This document shows, piece by piece, positions 22,120 through 33,755 of a stretch of DNA of 64,000 nt; the first letter of the stretch is position 1; each line of letters starts with the position of its first letter. Both the position numbers and the translations under genes were made by a program. The notes beneath the pieces were generated by a model. That model was not told where the DNA came from, did no database searches, and saw only the letters and a program-made list of their open reading frames with translations. The DNA is taken from the NCBI GenBank assembly GCA_964006375.1, contig OZ023266.1:60496946-60560945 (forward strand), read 5' to 3'. This stretch comes from Tillus elongatus (taxonomy: Eukaryota > Arthropoda > Insecta > Coleoptera > Cleridae).

Positions 22120-22488
22120 AAAAAGTTTTTCAGTAATAAATTCACTTAAATTCATTAATGAAATTAAAGAGGTTAAATTGAGTGAAGGCGAGGTTTTGAT
22201 TTCATCTGATGTAACCGCATTGTTTCCTAGCGTTACCACTAAGCAAACGTTAACGTATTTAGAAGAGTTGTTACAATGAATAACATAAATGGAAAGATCT
22301 TCAAAGAACTTTTAACTTTAACAAACCATTGTATTAAACAAAATATTTTTCAATTTAACAATGAGTTTTTTGAACAAACCCAAGGCACGACAATGGGCAA
22401 CCCGCTATCGCCATTTATTGCAGACCTCTTCGTGAGTAGATTTGAAGCAGATCTTGAAAGTGAAAGTGAGGTTTTTATTTTCGTTTGA
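22120..22488 (+). pseudogene. PLE reverse transcriptase, motifs A-B
   Basis: The plus strand reads EIKEVKLSEGEVLISSDVTA, LFPSVTTKQTLTYLEELL (motif A), a frame break at about 22275, then NNINGKIFKELLTLTNHCIK, FNNEFFEQTQGTTMGNPLSP, FIADLFVSRFEADLESE. QGTTMGNPLSP is the characteristic motif B of Penelope-type RTs. It is cut off before motif C by the start of the next partial copy. Confidence 0.75.
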
Positions 22489-22609
22489 TGTCACCTCATT
22501 GTTTTCACGAAGCAAACGTTAACGCAATTAGAAAATCGCCACGCCAATGAGGAGAATCTAATATTAATAAAAAATGTTAGACAACAAGGACTGCTAAACG
22601 CCTTCAAAA

Positions 22610-22683
<74 letters not shown>

Positions 22684-22795
22684 CCAAATATACTAATAAT
22701 AAAAAGTGTATGAATCTAGCTCCGCCGCCTATGGGTAGTCTCCTGATAGATTACTTTAGAAAATAAATACCGGCAGAAGCACGTCCGATAGATAA
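22460..22795 (+). mobile_element. PLE deletion derivative, plus orientation
   Basis: EVFIFV, then (frame broken) [32 protein letters not shown], then a (TA)n tract (22609-22681), the GAATCTAGCTCCGCCGCC flank and GGTAGTCTCCTGATAG. It shares the RT-to-nuclease deletion junction with 21558-21755. The terminus proper is missing: at about 22795 the sequence returns to RT. Confidence 0.7.
22609..22681. repeat. (TA)n microsatellite in PLE copy
   Basis: About 72 bp of pure TA after CTTCAAAAG, at the position described for the other PLE copies. Confidence 0.95.
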
Positions 22796-22797
22796 TA

Positions 22798-23310
22798 AAA
22801 ATGAATAATATAAATGAAAAGGTCTGCAAAGAATATTTAACTTTAACAAACCTTTGTATTAAACAACATATTATTCAATTGAACAATGAGTTTTTTTCAC
22901 AAACACAAGGCACGGCAATGGGCAACCCGCTATCGCCATCTATAGCAGACCTTTGAGTAGATTTAAAAAGATCTTGAAAGTGAAAGTGAGTATTTTCCTA
23001 GAGTGTGCTTTCGTTACGTGGATGATAGTTTCGCAGTGTTTAACGCAAAGATTTGCAGAATAGAAGATTTTATTGCCAAATTAAACAATAAATTTGATTC
23101 TATAAAATTTACCGACGTATTAGAAATTAATAATAAATTACCCTTTCTGGATTTACTAGTTATCAAAAATAAAGACACTTTAGAATTCTATGTCCAAGGA
23201 AAGGGAACCACCACTCTAAGCTACATTCCGAATGACACATCATACGTACGCACAAAAAATGGCCAGTCTGAATTTTTTAGTAAACAGGTTAAGTAATTTT
23301 CCTTTAGTAA
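22798..23310 (+). pseudogene. PLE reverse transcriptase, motifs B-C and thumb
   Basis: MNNINEKVCKEYLTLTNLCI, TQGTAMGNPLSP, a frame break near 22955, then FRYVDDSFAVFNAKI (motif C, YVDD intact), IEDFIAKLNNKFDSIKFT, NNKLPFLDLLVIKNKDTLEF and YIPNDTSYVRTKNGQSEF. It lies in CFAP58 intron 1 in the sense direction and is followed at once by the tandemly duplicated 3' part. Confidence 0.8.
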
Positions 23311-23329
23311 AAGTAGATACACCAAAGAA

Positions 23330-24714
<1,385 letters not shown>

Positions 24715-25015
24715 ATGAATTTCGCTCCGCCCGCTATGGGTAGTCTACTGATAGGTTACTTTACAAAATAAATACCGTCTCATAGATAATAAAAGAATAC
24801 AGGCATTTCCGCCAAACGAAATATGTTAATTTTGGTGTCGCTGAGCCCCCCAAATCGTTAGTTACCGACTACTTGAAGAAGAATATAAATAGAGTTGTGG
24901 ATATAAGATATTTAGGATTATTAATCCTCTGATGACGCTAACTTGGTTAGTGAAACGATCGTCAGGTTATTTATAATATGTTGTGGTAATTTGGGCTCTC
25001 CAAGTGTGCTTAAGA
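24715..25015 (+). mobile_element. PLE 3' terminal region, plus orientation
   Basis: Continues the plus-strand PLE: TTCGCTCCGCCCGC flank, GCCAAACGAAATATGTTAAT block, hammerhead motif (24926-24966) and TTTGGGCTCTCCAAGTGTGC. Compare 3662-3992 and the reverse of 21200-21560. Confidence 0.8.
24926..24966 (+). ncRNA. hammerhead-ribozyme-like motif with a complete core
   Basis: CCT (24926-28), CTGATGA (24929-35), C, GCTAAC-TTG-GTTAGT stem II, GAAA (24952-55), C-GATC-G, TC and AGG. The core is identical to the minus-strand copy at 21290-21330. The predicted cut is after GUC at 24963. It lies in the sense direction of CFAP58 intron 1, so it would be transcribed with the pre-mRNA. Activity is inferred only. 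Confidence 0.75.
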
Positions 25016-25254
25016 ATAACCCACATTAGGTGAAGGAGCTTCATACGCAGTATCACCAAAAACTAAATGTTTGGACGGCGATCTTAGGAAATCATATAAT
25101 TAGACCGTCTTTTATTGATGGAAGTTTAACTAGTGTCACCTGCTTAAAGCTACTAAAAAATCATGTTTCACCTAGCCTGTCCGAGCTGAACTTTAATATT
25201 CGAGAAACATAGGGTTTTAACAAGATCAGGCACTCCCTCGTTATTCAATAAAAG

Positions 25255-25440
25255 TTTGTGCCTTCTTAAACGGGACGTTTCAAAACAGATGGATTGAGCG
25301 AGCATAGAGTGGCCAGCGCAGTCACCGGACTTGACACTATTAAATTGTTTCTGGGGACCTGACCTGACATGACCTGGCCAATAATTGTGAAGCATTTTTC
25401 AAATAACCAGACACCTTACGAACCTTACAGAAAACAGTAA
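25255..25440 (+). pseudogene. DDE transposase C-terminal remnant
   Basis: The plus strand reads WIERASIEWPAQSPDLTLLN CFWG, matching the WPARSPDLTPLDFFLWG motif (third catalytic D) of insect Tc1/mariner-related transposases. The first and second catalytic residues are not present and stops follow. Confidence 0.55.
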
Positions 25441-25493
25441 GCATCAATTTTTCTGCAGAGGACTAAGTGTCAACTTTTGATTTCGCCTCAGGA

Positions 25494-26473
25494 CAGTTGC
25501 GGCTCGTCAGGTGACGCAGGTGAAGCGCTGCTTCACCTATATTTTTCGGTTAGGCTAAACTTTTTTATTCAAATTCCACCATCATTGTTATTTTTTTTCA
25601 TTCTCTCAAATTAATTTGGCACAACCACATAAAAATGCCTTATGTCGCGTCGCAGTTGACAACGTATTTTTATAGTAATTTATGGCACGATATAATTTGC
25701 AAGCCCGTCTCTGATCACCGAATTGAATGTGTACATGCTGCAACGCGCGGCGCTTACGTATTGCGGATCACAGACTAGACTACTGTAGAGCGTCAAGCAG
25801 CTGCGAACTGACTGAGCCAGATTTTTCATATACAAACGCTGCGTCTGCTTCGGGACGCCTGCATGAGACTGTTGCTATGGCAACTGCACGCACAGTGGTA
25901 GGTTGGGCCACAAACGTGATGCAGCCTTCTGAGCCTACTTCAAATCTTAGTTTCCGTCGTTTGTTTAGATTGAGTCGGATCGTCAGAGGCGTATTTTTAT
26001 TTTTACTATGGTGCCGTTAAATAATTTGGTATGTGTCACATTTACAGACTTTGAAAAGCTGGATTTTTCAAGTTTCTTTTTGGCAAGTGGAATTGATTTG
26101 TTTATTATCACCTCTAAAAGAATAATTTCAAAATAATAAAATATTAGATAATCAATTTCACGTTGTAAAAAAAGATAACATAAACAGATTTTCGTAGGTA
26201 ACACGCACGGTATTATATTACCGTATGCGTGCGTGTACAGTGTCCTCTCATCAAATATTCATGGTCAATATCCGAAAATTATTCCTTGTGAAAGTCTATA
26301 TTTTTGTACAAATGGGTTTTTCATTTAAATACTGGAGTGCCAGGGGACCGCGTGACCTTGACAATTAAAAAAAATTCGTCTACGGAGCAGGGGAGGTCTT
26401 CATCTCCGTGCACCCCCCTTTGGGGCCGCACGGATTCTGCTTCACCCACTCCCAATGCCACGAGTCTCCACTG
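25494..26473 (+). mobile_element. non-autonomous hAT element with near-perfect 8-bp target duplication
   Basis: The left end begins CAGTTGCGGCTCGTCAGG and the right end, reverse-complemented, begins CAGTGGAGACTCGTGG; both continue to GGTGAAGC about 30 bp in. The flanks are CCTCAGGA (25486-25493) and TCTCAGGA (26474-26481), 7 of 8 identical. CAG ends and an 8-bp duplication are hAT features. About 980 bp long, with no transposase; a GCACGG/CGTGC hairpin lies near 26200-26236. It lies in CFAP58 intron 1. Confidence 0.7.
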
Positions 26474-26481
26474 TCTCAGGA

Positions 26482-27199
26482 TCATAGTGGTAAACATACA
26501 AGATTCATCCTCCAACAGTTACAAACCGCCAAAAAAGTTACTATCGCCTCCTATGTATCTGTCTTATATCCCCAAATCAAAACACAGCTCCTCTTTTGGA
26601 TGTTTGTTAACATTCATGGAACCCATCAATTTTTTTTATTAACTTATTTTGATGGAATGCTGTATACTGTATTGCTATATACTGTATTGCAAGACATGTA
26701 TGTTTTTATGTTAGCTTTTTGATTCTAATGCGTTGATCATGCGCAAGATCATTACTCTTTCAAAATTTTCTCGAGTAATGACTATCATGAGAGGACCTCT
26801 GTTTTGGCAAGAAGTCCTACCACATTTAAATTACTAGTGGCAACACTTAACTATGCCATAAGAGGCTCCAGTCGTTCCCCAATGTTTGCATCAAGTCCAT
26901 GTGAATTTTTAGCTCGACTCCTAGACTTTCCAGGTACCAACTTAATCACCGCTTTTTGGCCAACTCCATTCATTTTCAACTAGGCGTATAATCACTTCAC
27001 TTAAGCGCTCGTGCAGTTTGAATACTATATGACTTGGAAATGTCACACTTTGACTCCATTCTTATGTCAATACATACTTACAATTAAAATGTCAAAATAT
27101 GAAAACGCTCTCATTTATCACATACTTAAATGTTTTTTTTTAAATATCAGACACCTTAAAATAATATTTGAAAATAGCAGTTATCTTTTTCTTGTATAG
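26482..27199 (+). other. end of CFAP58 intron 1, no recognised feature
   Basis: AT-rich sequence ending in TTTTTCTTGTATAG, the acceptor of exon 2. Open frames of about 100 codons in this stretch show no motif. Confidence 0.6.
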
Positions 27200-27564
27200 A
27201 CTTTGGCAGGAATAGAGCAAGATCCAAACACTGCTGGCTATGCCGAAGAATTCAACAAATTGTTCGAAGCCTTGTACCAGAGTCGAGAACGGGAGAAAGA
27301 ACTGGAGCAAACGCATGATCGTGTGTCCAAAGAACTATCTATTAAGACCAATCAGTTGAGCACTGCACTGGAACTCGCAGATACCGATAAAAACACTATA
27401 GATGATATGAAGACACAAATAGAAAACGCCTGGAGGCTGGCGGATGCAGCTCATGCCAGAGAACAAGCTGCAAGGGAGGTTATAGACAATCTAAGAAAAC
27501 AGATAGAGAATCTTAACGCAGAAATAGACTTTAGAAATAGGATGGCTCAAGAAACTAGCGAAGA
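27200..27564 (+). CDS. CFAP58: CFAP58 exon 2 (residues 42-162)
   Basis: The acceptor TTGTATAG precedes ACT; the donor is GAAGA|GTAAGT (phase 2). The product is a charged coiled coil: EEFNKLFEALYQSREREKEL, TDKNTIDDMKTQIENAWRLA, AHAREQAAREVIDNLRKQIE. The block with ENAWRLADAAHAREQAA corresponds to vertebrate CFAP58 EKAWKMVDSAYDKEQKA at the same place, the strongest single reason for the name. Base composition is richer in GC than the surrounding intron, as expected of a real exon. Confidence 0.9.
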
Positions 27565-28925
27565 GTAAGTTTGGTATTTGTTTTACATTGGTAAAAAATA
27601 GTTTAAACTAGTTAAGGATTACTCCCAAATTAATATCAATACTGACTGCTAACATGAGTTCTGTTACAATCTGCAACTAATTTTAACCAATATTTTTAGG
27701 CTATAACCTTTTTTATTGCACAAAAACAATAAATATCCTCAAAATCGATGAAATTAATGTATCAGACAGAAATATTAATAATTTAGAAATATTGATACTC
27801 ACAGCTGTCTCAGAAATGTTGGTGGCAAGTAGAATTATAGAATTGCAAGTGAGTCACAATTTGAATGCAAATTTGTAAGTAACAGTAAAAGTAATTTGGC
27901 AATACGACGTTATGAAGAATAAAACTTATCAAAATCGGGTTCAAATACAATCACAAGTATTAGGCTTTTCGTAAACACGTGAAAATTTTAAAGCAAGTAA
28001 ATAAATAAATAAATAATAAATAGTAATTTAAATAGGGTATTGAAGACTACATATATAAACATTAAATTATATTAGCAATTGGTAGATCTTCGCTTGGGAG
28101 TCTTAAGCTGCCACACACAATATGATCCCGATATATCCGGTTACTAATTATTTTCGTACTGGCTTCGTCGGTACATAAACTAAAATTGGAACGATACAAA
28201 GAAGATTATCATAGTCCCGGTGCAAGGATGACACGTAAAATCGTGAAGCGTTCCACATTTTTCAGCCTAGTATGTCTCAAGTAAAGTCGCCTTGGTGGAC
28301 CCCGCTAGGAGTGAAGTGTGGGATCCCATCTCTTTTATTCCTTAGTTATAAGCCTAGTTAAGACGTAACATCTACAGCTTACCCAAAAAAAGAACAAATA
28401 TAAAGTATGATGGGCGGTTTTTAAAATTATTATTATTATTATTATTATTATTAATATGGAATAAAGAAAATCCGAGAGTTTGCTTGCTGAGCGTGGTAAA
28501 TAATAGAGCATAGACAAATTGTTTTCCTTTTAGTATAAAACATCGTGGTTTAGTAAGGAGCTGGATCACTAGTTAATGTTCTGAAGTGACCGTGCTTAAA
28601 AGAGCTTTGCTGGAAGCCCAAACAAGTCAAAAAAAGTTTTCCTCAGCCGCCATATTTCTTCCCTGTGTTTAGGGCTAGGCATGACTTGCGTGGAGGCTTT
28701 TTGCTAAGATCTTCGTTATGCGTTACGCACTGTTCAATAACTCCCTTGTGCCGCGGGAGCTTAGTGGAGAAAACTGAAAGCAAGGAGTTCAGCATTTATG
28801 TGTCCGAGAATATAGGAGGCATCTCCGTTAAAGAAGGTCCCCAATTTTTTCACAAAGAAAAATAAATTGATTTGCAATGAGTTATACATCGTTGGAAAGC
28901 GTAGACTTTCTATTTTTCTACATAT
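27565..28925 (+). other. CFAP58 intron 2, first part; nothing recognised
   Basis: AT-rich. A short (ATT)n run lies at 28424-28452 and AAATAAATAAATAAATAA near 28001. No element ends were recognised. Confidence 0.55.
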
Positions 28926-28929
28926 ACGT

Positions 28930-29765
28930 TGCCATCGATCCATATTTGCATGAGGGTGGCATTTTTCGTATGGTCGTGTCATAGAGCTCTCCCGTCGCGT
29001 CGTGTAGGTAGCGTCGATCTCTTCTTCCAACTTCTTCCGGTCTTGAAATCTGTTCCACCCAGGTATGACTTCCACGAAGGAAAGAGACGATAATCACTTG
29101 GTGCTTGTCCCGGCTGTAAGGGGTGCATGACGTCCCATCCAAATTGATTAACGAGATCGGTTGCTGCACGGGCGGTGTGGGGACGAGCGTTATCCTGATG
29201 AAAATGCACTCCCTTCGTCAGCATGCCCCTTATTTTGTTTGAATTGCATGGCGAAGGTCCTTCAAAGTCCGACTGTAGCGATCAACGTTTATTGTTGTCC
29301 CATTAAACATAAACTCGCACAACAACACCCCCTTTCTGTTCCAAAACACAGTCGTCATCACATTGGCGGCAGACAATGTTTGTTTATATTTTTCGTCTTC
29401 GGCGAATTTGAATGCTCCCACTGACGGGATCGTTCTTTTGTCTCTGGTGTCGTGCAGTGTACCCAGGTTGCGTCGTCAGTGACAATCAAATCCAAAAATT
29501 CCTTGCTCCATTGTACATGGAATCCGCGGGCCGCTTCAACCCGTTGCCGTTTGTGATCTTCGATAAGCATTTTGGGGATCCACCTTTCAGACGCCTTGTG
29601 ATGATACAAATGTTCTGTCAAAATCTTGTGAATAGTAGTCTCGCTAACATCAGGGATCAATTGGAACAGCTCCCGAATCATCACCCGTCGATCTTCAAGC
29701 ATTGCCCTCTCCACTTTTATAATCGTTTCCTCCGAAACCGATGATTATCCGGGACGCTGTTCATC
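28930..29765 (-). pseudogene. mariner-type transposase with frameshifts
   Basis: Minus-strand pieces in order: EDRRVMIRELFQLIPDVSET and TTIHKILTEHL (second HTH), IVTDDATWVHCTTPETKERS (first catalytic D), SNSPKTKNIN, then NVMTTVFWNRKGVLLCEFM, GVHFHQDNARPHTARAATDL (second D), and PSDYRLFPSWKSYLGG (third D). This is the D,D34D mariner order. The frame changes at about 29360-29420 and 29225, so the copy is dead. It is antisense to CFAP58 in intron 2. Confidence 0.85.
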
Positions 29766-29799
29766 GTGGACATCTGCACGTCGGTCTTTACACTCTCAG

Positions 29800-30285
29800 C
29801 AGCATTTTCGGGCGTTTTTGATGTCCGTCAAGGTTTGACTCGAGGCGGTATCTAGAAGCTCGCAACCGAGCAGCAGCTAAGCGAAATCGTTTGCCCGTTT
29901 CGAAGCTAACAGAAGAGGCCTCAATCTCCAGTTGTAATCCACCCCTTGAGTTCTCAGCTCTCCTCTATGTTCGTCTAGATCCGACACCTACCATTGCTAG
30001 ATCAAGGCGACATCCCATCGAGTCCCGCTCCTGAGCATCACGCAGGCGAGGTCGTTTTCTCGTTTCGAATATAATAGTGGAGGCCTTAAAATCCGGGTGT
30101 ATGCCGCTCCCCATAGATCTCAAACACCATGCGGGTTGTTTGGTCACCTGCCACCGCATAACCCAAGGCGGTATCTTCTGGAATCCCTCACCCGAGTAAC
30201 AACCGAGCGAGGTCAATTGTCCATTTCAAAGCTCACAGTGGATGACTCAAAATCAGGGTGTATATTCCTATGCTTGACTAATCTA
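29800..30285. repeat. three diverged direct repeats of about 155-165 bp
   Basis: Words such as AAGGCGGTATCT, GAGCGAGGTC, CGTTTCGAA and GTGGAGGCCT/AAAATCC..GGTGTAT recur in the same order in blocks near 29840-29945, 30000-30100 and 30165-30265. The blocks are too diverged to set exact limits, and the source is unknown. Confidence 0.45.
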
Positions 30286-30414
30286 TTCGAGTATCGTCTA
30301 GAAAGTTTGATCGGCACTCGCCGATTCATACATCACCAACCTATAAATTTATCCCCGAAAGACATTACACGTCTTTCGGACAAACCTGAGACACGCCACC
30401 TTTTAAGTTAGAGC

Positions 30415-31095
30415 CCGTGGTGGCGGTTTTGCTCAGCGTTGCTGGCAGTAGCTTTGAACGTGATAAACTTCAAGTAGTTTCGTTGTAGTGACTCAAGGGC
30501 ATTTTTAGGGTTATTATAAATTTGATAATATATCAGAGATTCATAGTCAATCTTCGATCTGACAAGTGAAAAGTATAATCTCTTTAAGGTTTCAGCATTA
30601 CTAAATTGCCCAACATTTCGAAGCAAAAACCCTATTATACGAGATACATGCAAATCAAATTGTAGTTAAGAATCAAACGTAACTGCCAGATCTCTAGTAA
30701 TATTTGATATTTTGATCTAAAGACTATTTACAGTGTGTGAGAAAATAAAGTGGTTTTGTTTTCTCGTAAAATAAACTGCACTACACTCTAGTAAGTTCGC
30801 AAATAAATGATTAACGTCACACAACTCATGAACTGTGCCCATTGATTTCCGAAGTTCAATACGATGACGAAAAGAGTGTACTGAAGAGTATAACTTCAAG
30901 TCGTCGGAAAAAGTAGACGTTCAGAGGGCAAATAGAGACTCAAGTCGTTATTCAATAAAAGATATAATAAGGGCCCCAAGTTTGATCCCTTAGGAACACC
31001 AGATGTAGCAATTAACAATCAGGATGTAACTAGTCTTTTACTTCTTTGGCATAGAAGATCGTACTTAAAAACCCGCATGTTCCAAAATCAAGTAA
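30415..31095 (-). pseudogene. LINE RT fragment
   Basis: Minus strand: ATSGVPKGSNLGPLLYLLL and NNDLSLYLPS (motif B), then DLKLYSSVHSFRHRIEL (YADD region, with the first residues lost), NHLFANLLECSAVYFTRKQN, and LHVSRIIGFLLRNVGQFSNA, ETLKRLYFSLVRSKIDYESL. A Jockey-like palm and thumb with several stops. CFAP58 intron 2, antisense. Confidence 0.7.
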
Positions 31096-31316
31096 TTAAA
31101 GCACGTGGCAGAATATGAGTTAGACAACAATTCTTGCATTTGTTTATAGAAAAATATTTGTAGCGCTCTTAAGTGACATCCAATAAACTGTTGAATTAAA
31201 ATGGTAAAATTGACGGTTTTAATAAAACTTTAATCAAGTGACCTTTATGTTATCAAGACCTTGTAAAGCTTTTATATCCAAGTTTCTCTTTAATCCTTCT
31301 CCGATTTTAATTACAG

Positions 31317-31488
31317 AAATGTGTCGGAGCAGAAAAAAGAAGGCTTGGAAAGAGAAAAGGAAAAATTAATGGGGGAAGTTAATCAATTAACTCAGAAGCT
31401 TACTAACGCCCTAGGTTATCAAGAAGAATTAGAGCGGAAAAATTCTGTGGCAGATTTTAAAATAGCAGAAATAGCTGAAAAACTAGAG
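31317..31488 (+). CDS. CFAP58: CFAP58 exon 3 (residues 163-220)
   Basis: Acceptor TTTTAATTACAG; the first base completes the GAA codon begun in exon 2. Codes NVSEQKKEGLEREKEKLMGE, VNQLTQKLTNALGYQEELER and KNSVADFKIAEIAEKLE. The donor is GAG|GTACTA (phase 0), weaker than the other donors. The continuing heptad-like, Lys/Glu-rich pattern and the consistent phase support it. Confidence 0.85.
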
Positions 31489-31632
31489 GTACTACATTAT
31501 ACCCTATTTGCAAATACCATTGTTATTTTTTCATGAGAATTTGTTTGGTAAGTTTGTTTTTTCCATATTTATTACACTTGTTTTTAATTGTATTTTCGCT
31601 TTGCAACCTACATTTGATGTAATTGTTTTAAG

Positions 31633-31947
31633 GCACAAGTTCAGCTGACCGAAAGTGGAAAAGCTGCCTACGAACGGCTGGAAAGTGAAATTGATGGTCT
31701 TAATTCGAAGATTGGCGACAGAGATGAAGTCATAGATGAATTAAACGAGCAAATTAAAGTACTAAGGAAAGAAATAGTAATTTTGGATGCGCAAATCAAG
31801 GATTTTAAACAAGAAATTGACAAGGTTTATAAGGATTATGAACATGTCAACGCTAAGCAAGTCAAGCTTCAAGATGATCTGGATAGACAAGGCTTTCAAT
31901 TAAGCAGCCTCAAACTGAAATATAATGAAAAAGTAACGGACATAAAG
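31633..31947 (+). CDS. CFAP58: CFAP58 exon 4 (residues 221-325)
   Basis: Intron 3 is only 144 bp. Acceptor TTGTTTTAAG, donor AAG|GTAAGA, both phase 0. The product reads AQVQLTESGKAAYERLESEI, DGLNSKIGDRDEVIDELNEQ, IKVLRKEIVILDAQIKDFKQ, then through QLSSLKLKYNEKVTDIK. It lines up with the middle coiled-coil part of CFAP58. Intron 4 (6687 bp) follows and is full of elements. Confidence 0.9.
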
Positions 31948-32225
31948 GTAAGAGACTACAATGTCAATTATGTTTTTCTCTTACGTGAAGTTCATAAATG
32001 TAGCTAAATTAAATAGGTAAGAATCTTGTACGGCAAATTTTTTAAATGAAATTGATAAAATAAGAGAATAAACTTTAGAAAACTGTTACAGCAAACCTAT
32101 GATGTAGAAAATATATAAGTACATAAGTGTTCGTTAAGTTCTAGAAACATTTTTTGTTGCTGCTACTCCGAGAAATTATCTAGACTAGTAAATAAAAAAA
32201 AGATTGCAATTTTAAAATACTCTTG

Positions 32226-32371
32226 CCCAGTTTCACAAAGCTAGATTAAATGTTTCACGTGGGGTTAGTTAACTATTGCTTAATTCGACCAATCACAGGT
32301 GCAAAATATTTGGTTGTCATGGTAACCGTCCGTTAAATATTTAACCACGCTTTGTGAAAATGGCCATCTAT
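32226..32371. repeat. MITE-like element, copy 1 (relative at 57368-57548)
   Basis: Left end CCCAGTTTCACAAAGCTAG; right end, reverse-complemented, GGCCATTTTCACAAAGCG. The inner words GTTAAATATTT, ACCAATCACA and CATGGTAACC/CCATGACAACC are shared with 57368-57548. About 145 bp, palindromic. A 3-bp duplication (GCC) is possible but not convincing. Confidence 0.6.
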
Positions 32372-32460
32372 CACACACATTTTAGTTTGTAGCCAATTTC
32401 TTTTTATTAAAAGCTTTTATTTTACTTTACATGTTACTATGTTTGTTTGTTTGTTACAAG

Positions 32461-33507
32461 CAGTAGCGGCTCGTGCCTTATTGCATTGGGACTGCGCAAG
32501 AAAAAAAATGAAGGGCTCACATCTTTTTTCTCCGAAAATGTATTATAAAAAACCTACTTACTAAACTTAATAATTATTAACTACTTACCAAGTTTCCCTT
32601 TGATCATTGCTAACGCAAATCACAATTCTGTCAACACTCAGCATTCACTTTAGTTTATAAGTTATAACATAACAGACCTATACTTATTCCTTAAACGAAA
32701 AATCCATACGTCTATTTTTGATAGCCACAAACTGTTCTATAACTCTTTCATCAAAGTTCGGTATTTCAAATACAAAGTCCCTGTTTGTTGCCAACATTGC
32801 TAGCGCATTAAGTCGATCATTCGACATGCTATTCACGAGGATCTAATCTATCGTAGTTATATTCCTTCTACTAGCACTATATTTTAGACTATATTTAATT
32901 ATCGTTGTTTCAATTACGTAATATTTTGCTGTATACAAATGAATAATAACGTTGCTTTAAGAAAGCTAATACAGTCCTGGCGATAAAATGAGCGATTATG
33001 CCTCTGATTCGAGAACAGCATAACTGTATGCCGAGTCCCACCCTGGTCCGTTAAGCTGGAGCGATGTGGGCAAGGTCAAATATTCTATTCTCACAACATC
33101 GAAGGGCCGCCCTACAAGATTCAGTGCTGGGTTTTTTTATGCTGTGCTGCAAGTGTGAAATTTTAAATCGCACCACGGGATTGCTTATTCGGTCGTTTTT
33201 GACGAAGATATTCAATCATTTCGCATTGAAGTTTCCTATTTAGTTAGAGCGCCGAAGAATACACACGGACGCAGTGTATATGGATGTATATAACGTCGGC
33301 AACCATTAACACACTACACTTCTTATGATTCTGTATTAATGGCTCCCGACTCTGCGATCCTCGATATACTAATTTTGTTTGTATTTGTAGAATGCATGAG
33401 GTAAAGAAATAAAAATTTATTAAAATATAGCATAGCATAAATATTATTTTTTCCCCGACAGGCGGCAGTGCGCGCGCACTGGCGCACTTATTGAGGAGCC
33501 GCCCGTG
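32461..33507 (+). mobile_element. hAT element remnant with perfect 8-bp target duplication GTTACAAG
   Basis: GTTACAAG occurs at 32453-32460 and again at 33508-33515. The left end is CAGTAGCGGCTCGTG and the right end, reverse-complemented, CACGGGCGGCTCCTC, 11 of 15 alike. The element is 1047 bp and contains a hAT transposase C-terminus on its minus strand. It interrupts CFAP58 intron 4. The perfect target duplication marks the limits well. Confidence 0.85.
32685..32840 (-). pseudogene. hAT transposase C-terminal (dimerisation) remnant
   Basis: Minus strand: NSMSNDRLNALAMLATNRDF, VFEIPNFDERVIEQFVAIKN, RRMDFSFKE, stop. This resembles the RLNALALLS...VIDxFA tail of hAT transposases of the ZMYM1-like group. 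Only about 50 codons remain; the RNase-H-like catalytic core is gone. Confidence 0.6.
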
Positions 33508-33539
33508 GTTACAAGCTTCTTTTTAACCTCACCTGTTAG

Positions 33540-33755
33540 TATGTTTAACAAGTGAAGATTGGTGATAAGCACTGATAAGTACACTTTTGGAGAACCCAAT
33601 TCGTCACAACACATTTTAAAGACGTGGTCGTTTCACTAACAAGGTTAACCTCAGAAGATGAAATATTCTAAAGGTTTACGCTCATTGTCAGGTCTTCACA
33701 AATATGTTGTGATAAATTGGCCTCTCTAAAAGTATACTTGTTACTACGTGTGTTT
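33540..33755 (-). mobile_element. solo PLE terminus, decayed
   Basis: GAAGATTGGTGATAAGCACTG, GGAGAACCCAATTC and TCGTTTCACTAACAAGGTTAACC match the PLE termini. The ribozyme box reads CTGAGG instead of CTGATGA (minus strand, 33621-33656). A short inverted piece follows at 33685-33750 (TGTTGTGATAAATTGGCCTCTC). Confidence 0.55.

Noticed and set aside
26304..26722. Overlapping open frames of about 100 codons before CFAP58 exon 2
   Set aside because: They lie at the hAT right end and in intron; exon 1 joins exon 2 in phase without them.
33244..33438. 64-codon minus-strand frame within the hAT element
   Set aside because: No likeness to a transposase; only the 32685-32840 piece is recognisable.
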